Source: Bacillaceae bacterium UBA7792
GTDB taxonomy: Bacteria; Bacillota; Bacilli; Bacillales; Cytobacillaceae
Direction of reading: 5' to 3'
Assembly (NCBI GenBank): GCA_002480735.1
Contig: DLCS01000111.1
Location: 5,377 to 17,712 of the forward strand
DNA: 12,336 nucleotides
In this document: positions 6,791 to 12,336 of the stretch, piece by piece
Numbering within the stretch: position 1 is the first letter of the stretch
Layout: each line of letters starts with the position of its first letter
Position numbers and translations under genes: made by a program
The notes under the pieces: generated by a model
What the model saw: only the letters and a program-made list of their open reading frames with translations
Databases searched by the model: none
Told to the model about the DNA's origin: nothing

Positions 6791-7378
6791 TCAAGTTTCG
6801 AGGGTCTCCTGAAATTTTTCAAAAAACAGATCTGCCTCTTCCTGCACATATTCTTCCTCTACCTTCTCTGGTAAAGGCGGGAGCTCTTCTAAATTTCTTA
6901 ATCCAAAATAATCTAGGAATTCCTTTGTTGTCCCGTAAAGGATGGCTCGCCCCGTCCCTTCAGCTCGTCCAACCTCTTTGATGAGGACCTTTCCGATTAA
7001 GGTTTGCAGCGGTCTCTCTGTTTTGACGCCACGAATTTCTTCAATTTCGGCTCTTGTAATTGGTTGCTTATAGGCAATAATTGCCAATGTTTCAAGAGCT
7101 GCCTGAGACAATGTTGACGTGGTTGGAGATTCAACTAGTCTCTTTAGATAGATGGAGTGTTCCTTCTTGGTAGCAAGCTGATAGTTTTCTCCAAACTGAA
7201 CAATGGTAATTCCACGATTTGGATCGCTGTTATAATCCTCCGTAAGTTGAAGAAGAATTTCCTGAGTAGATACCATATCAATCTCCAAAACCTGCGAGAG
7301 TTGTTTGATCGATAATCCTTCATCACCCGCTGCAAAAAGAAGACTCTCTAATATGCCATTCCAATTGATGACTTCCAA
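6791..7378 (-). CDS. scpB: ScpB, segregation and condensation protein B
   Basis: ScpB is a winged-helix (kite) subunit that dimerises and binds ScpA in the SMC-ScpAB condensin complex, which compacts and segregates the chromosome. The 195 residues match the family length (about 197). The signature runs from [13 protein letters not shown] through [16 protein letters not shown] to G-R-A-I-L-Y-G-T-T. The acidic tail [10 protein letters not shown] also fits. The start is a TTG (codon 7378-7376) with AAGGAG nine bases upstream; there is no in-frame ATG at the expected place. The ScpA stop is 6 bp away and the ribosome-binding site lies inside scpA, so the pair is translationally linked. Confidence 0.96.
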   Translation of the reverse strand: MEVINWNGILESLLFAAGDEGLSIKQLSQVLEIDMVSTQEILLQLTEDYNSDPNRGITIVQFGENYQLATKKEHSIYLKRLVESPTTSTLSQAALETLAIIAYKQPITRAEIEEIRGVKTERPLQTLIGKVLIKEVGRAEGTGRAILYGTTKEFLDYFGLRNLEELPPLPEKVEEEYVQEEADLFFEKFQETLET

Positions 7379-7384
7379 GTCCGG

Positions 7385-8134
7385 TCACTCCTTCCCCATC
7401 ACAAATATTTCTGAAAAATTACTGTCTTGCTCAACAATAATTTCCCTTCGTTTCATCAGCTCCAATATAGCTAAAAAAGTGACGACGAGATATTCCTTCT
7501 CATTACTCGGAAACAAGTCAAAAAAGCTTCTTCGCCCCTTATTCACCCTTAAATCTTGCAGGATTTCATCCATTCTTTGCTCAATGGGAATCTCCTGCCG
7601 GGTAATCTTGGTCGATAGCGGTCTTTGGAGCTTTTTCCTTCGTAAAAGCTTCTGAAGAGCACCGAGCATATCGTAGAGCGATACGTCTAAATCGAGCTTG
7701 TCTGTCTTAACCTCACTAGAGTAATCAGATAAATCACTCGGAGGCTTGGTAAACATTAGCCCTCTTTCAAGCTCTAAATTCTTCAAGTCAGAAGCCGCTT
7801 CCTTGTACTTCCGATATTCAATAAGCCTTTCGACTAGCTCATCCCTTGGGTCTTCCTCCTCAGCAAACTCCAATTCATCATCCAATGACTCCTCATGCTT
7901 TGGGAGAAGCATTTTGCTTTTGATCGCAAGGAGAGTGGCAGCCATTACCAAATATTCACTTGCTAGGTCAAGCTCTAATTCCTTCATCGTATGTATATAA
8001 AGAAGATACTGCTCCGTAATTTCCGCAACTGGAATATCGTAAATATCAATTTCGAGACGATTGATCAGGTGCAGAAGCAAATCGAGCGGCCCTTCAAAAG
8101 CATCAATCTTCACATTATAGTGTAACTTTTCCAC
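7385..8134 (-). CDS. scpA: ScpA, kleisin subunit of the SMC complex
   Basis: ScpA is the kleisin that bridges the SMC heads and carries the ScpB dimer. Of 249 residues, the N-terminal part has the conserved [23 protein letters not shown] stretch at about 13-35. The middle holds an acidic linker (about 84-97) and E-E-D-P-R-D-E-L. The C-terminus is the winged-helix SMC-binding domain with [11 protein letters not shown]. The start is GTG at 8134, directly after an in-frame TGA, with AGGGGAAG before it. An ATG at 8138 overlaps in another frame and opens only seven codons. Length agrees with B. subtilis ScpA (about 251). Confidence 0.97.
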   Translation of the reverse strand: MEKLHYNVKIDAFEGPLDLLLHLINRLEIDIYDIPVAEITEQYLLYIHTMKELELDLASEYLVMAATLLAIKSKMLLPKHEESLDDELEFAEEEDPRDELVERLIEYRKYKEAASDLKNLELERGLMFTKPPSDLSDYSSEVKTDKLDLDVSLYDMLGALQKLLRRKKLQRPLSTKITRQEIPIEQRMDEILQDLRVNKGRRSFFDLFPSNEKEYLVVTFLAILELMKRREIIVEQDSNFSEIFVMGKE

Positions 8135-8145
8135 TCATACTTCCC

Positions 8146-8232
8146 CTAACTCACAGTGTAATCATCCACAAGCATGACGATCACCCAATTAAAATCTATT
8201 TTAAGTATAGAGGATTCGTTTAGGTTATCCAA
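8146..8232 (-). CDS. Possible 28-codon leader ORF upstream of scpA
   Basis: On the minus strand a TTG at 8232 opens 28 codons ending with TAG just before the scpA ribosome-binding site. It is preceded by AAAGGAGGA nine bases away, one of the best ribosome-binding sites in the window. The peptide has an acidic N-terminus (M-D-N-L-N-E-S-S) and a hydrophobic middle (W-V-I-V-M-L-V). I know of no such gene in B. subtilis. Against it, the best scpA promoter candidate (8204-8232) would start transcription inside it, and no clear promoter is visible further upstream. Confidence 0.25.
   Translation of the reverse strand: MDNLNESSILKIDFNWVIVMLVDDYTVS
8204..8232 (-). promoter_or_regulatory. Candidate sigma-A promoter of scpA-scpB
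   Basis: On the minus strand TATACT (8209-8204) is one mismatch from the -10 consensus; TTGGAT (8232-8227) stands 17 bp upstream as a weak -35 (three of six bases). The start site would be near 8197, giving a leader of about 60 bases before the scpA GTG. Confidence 0.4.
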
Positions 8233-8255
8233 TAGAAATTTCCTCCTTTCACTTC

Positions 8256-8289
8256 CCCGAAGGTGAATATTTCCATTTTGAACTTCGGG
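8256..8289. repeat. Spaced inverted repeat between scpA and yjcZ
   Basis: CCCGAAG (8256-8262) and CTTCGGG (8283-8289) are perfect 7-base inverted arms 20 bp apart, in the divergent region between the scpA and yjcZ promoters. There is no T-run on either strand, so a terminator is unlikely. A dyad for a dimeric regulator is possible, and chance is not excluded. Confidence 0.3.
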
Positions 8290-8301
8290 ATATGAGCCCA
8301 G

Positions 8302-8328
8302 ACCATTTTTGTCATATGCTCATACGAT
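8302..8328 (+). promoter_or_regulatory. Candidate SigK-type promoter of yjcZ
   Basis: AC (8302-8303) and CATACGAT (8321-8328) are 17 bp apart, fitting the SigK pattern AC-N16/17-CATAnnnT. The final base of the 9-base -10 is G rather than A. The start site would be near 8336, about 30 bases before the ATG. A late mother-cell promoter agrees with the sporulation role of YjcZ-type peptides. Confidence 0.5.
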
Positions 8329-8367
8329 GTAATTGTATCAAAAAAGCAAAAATAGGAGGTAAAATAT

Positions 8368-8463
8368 ATGTCTGCAGGTGGAAGCTATGGATTTGGTGCA
8401 GGGTTTGCTTTAATTGTCGTCCTGTTCATCCTGCTAATCATTGTTGGTGCTGCTTGGTTATAA
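8368..8463 (+). CDS. YjcZ-family sporulation peptide, 31 residues
   Basis: A 31-residue protein with a short Gly/Ser/Tyr-rich head (M-S-A-G-G-S-Y-G-F-G-A-G) and one hydrophobic span (about residues 13-29, F-A-L-I-V-V-L-F-I-L-L-I-I-V-G) ending A-A-W-L. This is the typical form of the tiny YjcZ-type sporulation proteins, often several per Bacillus genome, whose role is not established. A perfect AGGAGG (8354-8359) stands eight bases before the ATG, and a strong terminator begins 11 bases after the stop, so it is a compact single-gene unit. I give no symbol because the family has many paralogues. Confidence 0.9.
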   Translation: MSAGGSYGFGAGFALIVVLFILLIIVGAAWL

Positions 8464-8474
8464 AAAATTTGCAT

Positions 8475-8516
8475 AAATGCCCAGAGCCTGCTCTGGGCAT
8501 TTTGTTAGTTTTTTAA
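8475..8516 (+). terminator. Terminator after yjcZ
   Basis: AAATGCCCAGAG and CTCTGGGCATTT form a perfect 12-bp stem with a CCTG loop, followed by a T-rich tail (TTGTTAGTTTTTT). The stem and tail are strong for the plus strand. Confidence 0.93.
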
Positions 8517-8584
8517 GCTCAAGGGTCGACCTAAAAATCATTCTAAGGTAAACTTATTCCAAATAGGGATAGGAGGTAGTGCCT

Positions 8585-9098
8585 TTGTATCCGAAGGAAT
8601 ATATAGAATACTTAGTCCATTTTCACGGGGATCGGGATTATTTTGAATGTCATGAAATATTAGAGGAATATTGGAAAAAAGTCGATAAAAATAACAAAAA
8701 ATCAATACTTGTTGGCTTTATTCTTCTTGCGGTATCCAATTACCATCATCGCCTTAGAAATTGGAGCGGGGCCATTCGTACCTTACAGAAATCGATCAAT
8801 ATTTTTCACGAGCAAAAAGAGCAGCTAGAACATTATGGGTTGACTTTGAACGTACTTTCCCCCCTTTTGAAGGAACGTCTTACTTCCATTCAAAATCATC
8901 AAGACTACAAAAGTATGAACCTACCTATTCAGGATCCTAAGCTGTTGGAGGTTTGCAAAAAAGCTTGTCTCGAAAAGAATTTCATTTGGGGGCAGGAGAG
9001 TGATTTAACAAATGAAGAACTCGTGCAGCGCCATTCAAAAAGAGATCGGAGTGGCGTTATTGAGGAAAGGAATCAAGCACTCCTAGTAAGACAGAGGA

Positions 9099-9112
<14 letters not shown>
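8585..9112 (+). CDS. ypuF: DUF309 family protein (YpuF-like)
   Basis: A 175-residue soluble, mainly helical protein of the DUF309 family, with no established function. The family signature is at residues 20-30, F-E-C-H-E-I-L-E-E-Y-W, with H23, E24, E27 and W30 as likely conserved, perhaps metal-binding, residues. The C-terminal third is highly charged. The start is best placed at the TTG 8585-8587, because AGGAGG (8571-8576) is eight bases away; the GTG at 8579 is only two bases from that site. The gene is convergent with ribT, both ends lying in one hairpin. In B. subtilis I recall ypuF running in the same direction as scpA; here it is opposite. No confident promoter is visible in 8517-8570. 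Confidence 0.88.
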
Positions 9113-9492
<380 letters not shown>

Positions 9493-9689
9493 TCAATTAA
9501 TGAAGTAACATATCAATTCTATTTTTTCCATTTTCTTCACTTTTTAAACTAGCTAACAAACCTTACCTCTAAGTAGTATATGTCATCGTTCATTTGTGGT
9601 TCTTACAAGAGAAACGCTCTGCGAAAACAGTCAATAAGAAAGACTCCATTGATATTATCATACAAGATTTATAGAATTTCTTCAATTGG

Positions 9690-9718
9690 TTTTCATCTAA
9701 TCATGTGTAGTCTATAAT
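9690..9718 (+). promoter_or_regulatory. Candidate sigma-A promoter upstream of ypuA
   Basis: TTTTCA (9690-9695, four of six bases) and a perfect TATAAT (9713-9718) are 17 bp apart. It would start near 9725, before the ECF-type promoter, giving a second, constitutive transcript for ypuA. The -35 is weak. Confidence 0.35.
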
Positions 9719-9740
9719 ATGGATAAGCCATATTCATTGG

Positions 9741-9767
9741 TGAAACCTTCCACATCAAGAATCCGTC
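9741..9767 (+). promoter_or_regulatory. ECF-sigma (SigM/W/X-type) promoter of ypuA
   Basis: TGAAAC (9741-9746) and CGTC (9764-9767) are 17 bp apart, the pattern of the Bacillus extracytoplasmic-function sigma factors, with CGTC most like SigM. The start near 9774 leaves about 52 bases before the ATG. As I recall, B. subtilis ypuA belongs to the SigM regulon, which supports the reading. Confidence 0.7.
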
Positions 9768-9825
9768 TATCAATAAAAGAAACTCATTTAGAAATGACAT
9801 TATGTTTTTCCTAGGAGGCACTTAC

Positions 9826-10695
9826 ATGAAAAAGATAAAAATCACGCTTTTCTTACTTTGCTTGCTCTTCCTTTTGCCAATCCAAGCATTTGCGGATATG
9901 GTCGAAGGGGATATGATTGTAACGCTCGGAGAAAATCTAACCGAAGAGCAGAAAAATATGCTTCTTGCTGAAATGAATGCACCTAAGGATGTAGAAGTCA
10001 TCACCGTATCAAATAAAGAAGAGCATCAATACTTGGGGAATTATATTTCTAAATCCTTAATTGGTACAAAGGCGATTTCATCCTCTGCGATTACTGTCGC
10101 AAAGAAAGGCTCTGGACTTGAAGTCAAAACGAAAAACATCAACTGGGTTACAGATGAAATGTATATCAATGCCCTTATTACTGCCGGGGTAAAGGATGCA
10201 AAAATCTATATTACTGCTCCCGTATCCGTTTCTGGAACAGCCGCGCTTACTGGAATCATAAAAGCTTACGAAATTTCTGCGGACACCACCATTCCTGAGG
10301 ATGTCAAGCAAGCGGCAAACGAAGAGATGGTACAAACTGCACAATTAGGTGAATCGGTTGGGAATGAAAATGCAGCTGCTTTAATTGCGAAAATAAAAGA
10401 AGAAATTGCCAAGAATCCACCGAAAACCGATGAAGATCTCCGCGCAATTATTGAAAGAGCAGCAAAAGATCTAGGAATTAGCCTAACAGATCAGCAAATG
10501 CAAAGCTTAATTGATTTATTCAATAAAATTAAAGATTTGGATATTGACTGGAACCAGGTGAGCGATCAGCTTAACAAAGCGAAAGACAAAATTTCTAAGT
10601 TTCTTGAAAGCGAAGAAGGACAAGGCTTTTTGGAAAAACTGAAGGATTTCTTTGTAAGCCTGATTGACGCCATCAAGAGCTTCTTCTCAAAATAA
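9826..10695 (+). CDS. ypuA: YpuA, secreted DUF1002 protein, cell-envelope stress associated
   Basis: A 289-residue exported protein, all-family length (B. subtilis YpuA about 290). A signal peptide covers residues 1-23, with cleavage expected after A-F-A. The cysteine at 12 lies in the signal core and is not a lipobox. DUF1002 fills the rest: V-T-L-G-E-N-L near the start, then S-S-S-A-I-T-V-A-K-K-G-S-G-L and V-S-G-T-A-A-L-T-G-I-I-K-A-Y-E. The C-terminal part is helical with W-N-Q-V-S-D-Q-L. The function is unknown. The ATG at 9826 is chosen over the one at 9802 because AGGAGG (9813-9818) is seven bases before it and the signal peptide begins there. It is preceded by an ECF-type promoter and ends at a bidirectional terminator shared with lysA. 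Confidence 0.93.
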   Translation: MKKIKITLFLLCLLFLLPIQAFADMVEGDMIVTLGENLTEEQKNMLLAEMNAPKDVEVITVSNKEEHQYLGNYISKSLIGTKAISSSAITVAKKGSGLEVKTKNINWVTDEMYINALITAGVKDAKIYITAPVSVSGTAALTGIIKAYEISADTTIPEDVKQAANEEMVQTAQLGESVGNENAAALIAKIKEEIAKNPPKTDEDLRAIIERAAKDLGISLTDQQMQSLIDLFNKIKDLDIDWNQVSDQLNKAKDKISKFLESEEGQGFLEKLKDFFVSLIDAIKSFFSK

Positions 10696-10701
10696 ATAGT
10701 C

Positions 10702-10749
10702 GTAAATAAATAAGCTGCCCATTCCCGGCAGCTTATTTATTTACTTTTT
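10702..10749. terminator. Bidirectional terminator between ypuA and lysA
   Basis: An 18-bp perfect stem (10702-10719 with 10727-10744) has a CATTCCC loop and a TTTTT tail on the plus strand. On the minus strand the tail is AT-rich but broken. The plus-strand right arm contains the last codons and the stop of lysA, so lysA ends inside its own terminator. Confidence 0.92.
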
Positions 10750-12052
10750 CCAACAAAGGCAAATCGAACTGAACGAGGTCATCGAAGGTTTCCCTTCTGA
10801 CGACAAGCCTTGCTTGACCATTTTCTACAAAGACTACGGGAGGACGCGGAATACGATTATAGTTATTTGCCATCGAATACCCGTAAGCACCCGTGCAAAA
10901 TACAGCCAAAATGTCGTCCTGTCCAGCCTTAGGAAGGGGCAAATCCCAAATAAGCATGTCCCCGGATTCACAGCATTTTCCCGCTATCGAAACCGTTTCC
11001 TCCACCGGTTCAAGGACTCTATTAGCTAAGACCGCCTCATATTTCGCCTCGTATAAGGCAGGACGAATATTATCACTCATTCCACCATCAACAGCTAAAT
11101 AGTTTCGAACATTTGGCACTTCTTTTCTAGACCCGGTCTTGTATAGAGTTGTCCCTGCATCTCCCACAAGCGAGCGCCCTGGCTCAATCCAAATTTCAGG
11201 TACTTCCATATTGAAATGACGAGCCTGCCTCTTAACCTCCGAAATAATCTCCTCCACATATTTTGCAGCAGGAATCGGCTGATCCTCTTCCGTATAGCGA
11301 ATGCCAAAACCACCACCCAGATTCAGCACCTTAGCCTCAAATTGAAAAGCCTCTCTCCATTCATGCAGCTTTGAAAAAATCTTTCTCGCTGCCAATAGAA
11401 ATCCCGTTGTTTCAAAAATTTGAGAACCAATATGACAATGTACACCAAGTAAATGGATATATTCAGATTTTAGGGACTGCTCAAGAGCCATAGTTGCTTG
11501 TCCATTCTGTAAATCAAAGCCGAACTTTGAATCTTCCTGACCCGTCAAAATATAATCATGTGTATGGGCTTCAATTCCAGGTGTGACTCTCAGCAGGATA
11601 TCTGCTTTGATCTTTTTTTCCCGACATAGCTCCTCAAGCATATTGAGCTCATGAAAATTATCGACCACGATACACCCAATCTCATGATTCAATGCCATCA
11701 ATAATTCTTCGCGGCTTTTATTATTTCCATGAAAGTGAATTCTTTTCACAGGAAACTCTGCAGCTATTGCAGTATATAATTCACCACCGGAAACGACATC
11801 GAGCGACAACCCCTCTTGCTCTGCCAGCTGAACCATGGCAATGGTTGAAAAAGCTTTGCTTGCGTATGCAACCTGTGCTTTCACACCCATTCTCTCAAAT
11901 GTTTCCTTATAGCCTCTCGCCCGCTCGCGTATGAGGGCTATATCATATACATATACTGGAGTTCCGAATTCCTTAACGATGTCAAGTGTATCAACTCCAC
12001 CTATTTCCAAATGACCCTTTTCGTTCACCATGGATGTGCCGTGTAAGAACAT
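10733..12052 (-). CDS. lysA: LysA, diaminopimelate decarboxylase
   Basis: LysA converts meso-diaminopimelate to L-lysine, the last step of lysine synthesis, as a cytoplasmic PLP enzyme of the alanine-racemase-fold type. With the ATG at 12052 it has 439 residues, the length I recall for B. subtilis LysA. PLP lysine is K66 (Y-A-S-K-A-F). H207 in H-I-G-S-Q, the phosphate-binding G-G-G-F-G at 246-250, E290-P-G-R, and C361-E-S-G-D with the partner-subunit Y-G-Y-S-M-A-N-N-Y are all in place. The ATG has GAGGGGA six bases upstream; the in-frame TTG at 12085 adds 11 residues and lacks such a site. The gene follows spoVAF on the same strand, 148 bp away, as in B. subtilis. No lysine riboswitch fits in that gap. 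Confidence 0.97.
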   Translation of the reverse strand: MFLHGTSMVNEKGHLEIGGVDTLDIVKEFGTPVYVYDIALIRERARGYKETFERMGVKAQVAYASKAFSTIAMVQLAEQEGLSLDVVSGGELYTAIAAEFPVKRIHFHGNNKSREELLMALNHEIGCIVVDNFHELNMLEELCREKKIKADILLRVTPGIEAHTHDYILTGQEDSKFGFDLQNGQATMALEQSLKSEYIHLLGVHCHIGSQIFETTGFLLAARKIFSKLHEWREAFQFEAKVLNLGGGFGIRYTEEDQPIPAAKYVEEIISEVKRQARHFNMEVPEIWIEPGRSLVGDAGTTLYKTGSRKEVPNVRNYLAVDGGMSDNIRPALYEAKYEAVLANRVLEPVEETVSIAGKCCESGDMLIWDLPLPKAGQDDILAVFCTGAYGYSMANNYNRIPRPPVVFVENGQARLVVRRETFDDLVQFDLPLLEKVNK

Positions 12053-12118
12053 AAGATATCCCCTCGTTCCTCGAGTTAATTGCAAATTAATTGAACGACC
12101 TCTAGAAAAACCCTTTAA

Positions 12119-12141
12119 TGCGATAAAGAAACTTTATCATA
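12119..12141. repeat. Short inverted repeat upstream of lysA
   Basis: GATAAAG-AAA-CTTTATC (12122-12138) is a perfect 7-bp dyad, extended by two pairs on the far side of a single unpaired base. On the minus strand it overlaps a possible -10, TATGAT. I found no convincing -35, so the lysA promoter is unresolved. No T-run follows directly, so it is unlikely to terminate the spoVA transcript. Confidence 0.35.
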
Positions 12142-12200
12142 AATGAGGGGAAACTTCAATTCCACAATTTTCACAAAAAACATCCATAATCCTACATGTC

Positions 12201-12336
12201 TTAAGAATTGGACGCTTGTTTTTGCCTGTTTCTTGGCTGAACAATACTTGGACGTATTTTTGAACCCGGACTTGAATTTCGAATAATAATTTGCAAAAAT
12301 GCCTTCGGACTAAATGGAATAAGCGGCCACAAATAC
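12201..12336 (-). CDS. spoVAF: SpoVAF, C-terminal 44 residues
   Basis: One minus-strand frame enters from the right edge and stops with TAA at 12203-12201. The 44 visible residues are Y-L-W-P-L-I-P-F-S-P-K-A-F-L at the start and a basic tail containing R-P-S-I-V-Q-P-R-N-R-Q-K-Q. The tail, with its L-x-P-F-x-P after a membrane helix, resembles the end of GerA-family proteins such as SpoVAF. In B. subtilis spoVAF lies directly before lysA in the same direction. SpoVAF belongs to the spore membrane DPA-channel locus, made in the forespore. The identification rests mostly on synteny and a short stretch. Confidence 0.7.
   Translation of the reverse strand, partial: YLWPLIPFSPKAFLQIIIRNSSPGSKIRPSIVQPRNRQKQASNS

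Noticed and set aside
7305..7655. Plus-strand open frame of 116 codons
   Set aside because: It lies antisense to scpA and scpB, spanning their junction; low-complexity serine-rich product, no ribosome-binding site.
8579..8584. GTG start for the DUF309 gene
   Set aside because: Only two bases from AGGAGG; the TTG at 8585 has eight-base spacing.
9802..9825. Earlier ATG for YpuA
   Set aside because: AGGAGG lies between this ATG and the one at 9826, and the signal peptide begins at 9826.
10078..10344. Minus-strand open frame of 88 codons
   Set aside because: Antisense shadow of ypuA with no family resemblance or ribosome-binding site.
12053..12085. 11-residue extension of LysA from a TTG
   Set aside because: The ATG at 12052 has GAGGGGA six bases upstream and yields the family length and N-terminus M-F-L-H-G-T-S.
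12053..12200. Lysine riboswitch ahead of lysA
   Set aside because: The 148-bp gap is too short for the complete element and only a 7-bp dyad is visible.

Overview
The window looks like core chromosome of a low-to-mid GC, endospore-forming Bacillaceae species. Nearly every gene has a recognisable Bacillus subtilis counterpart, and the order resembles the B. subtilis resB-resA-rluB-spmB-spmA-dacB...scpB-scpA-ypuF-ribT...ypuA-lysA-spoVAF neighbourhood. I cannot assign a genus from sequence alone.

Layout: 1-1699 (minus) is resA followed by the 5' part of resB (cytochrome c maturation), behind an extended -10 promoter and a TGTGA-N6-TCACT-type dyad. 1873-2601 (minus) is rluB, with its own sigma-A-like promoter. 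2763-5169 (minus) is the sporulation operon dacB-spmA-spmB, bounded by a good SigE-type promoter and a strong terminator. 5231-6259 (minus) is a single-gene unit for an Fe/Mn superoxide dismutase with a ~95-residue N-terminal extension. 6310-6720 (minus) is a small protein I do not recognise, in the slot where B. subtilis has ypuI. 6791-8134 (minus) is scpA-scpB (condensin partners). 8302-8513 (plus) is a 31-residue YjcZ-type sporulation peptide with a SigK-like promoter and strong terminator. 8585-9112 (plus) is a DUF309 (YpuF-like) gene, convergent with ribT (minus). 9484-9825 is non-coding and holds an ECF-sigma-type promoter for ypuA (plus, 9826-10695). ypuA converges with lysA (minus, 10733-12052) across a perfect 18-bp hairpin. 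The window ends in the last 44 codons of spoVAF.

Functional themes: spore formation (dacB, spmA, spmB, yjcZ, spoVAF, possibly the sod gene), cell envelope and stress (ypuA), chromosome segregation (scpAB), respiration (resAB), translation (rluB), and metabolism (lysA, ribT). Compared with B. subtilis, the rib operon and ppiB are not between ribT and ypuA, ypuI is replaced by an unrelated-looking gene, and a sod gene lies next to the dacB operon.

I found no mobile element, CRISPR array, tRNA, rRNA or defence system. Nothing here amounts to a clearly new multi-gene system. The most interesting leads are small: the unrecognised ypuI-slot protein with a perfect palindrome upstream, the sporulation-type promoter shared by sod and yjcZ, a possible 28-codon leader before scpA, the redox-regulator-like dyad at resA, and hairpins that encode the last residues of convergent genes.
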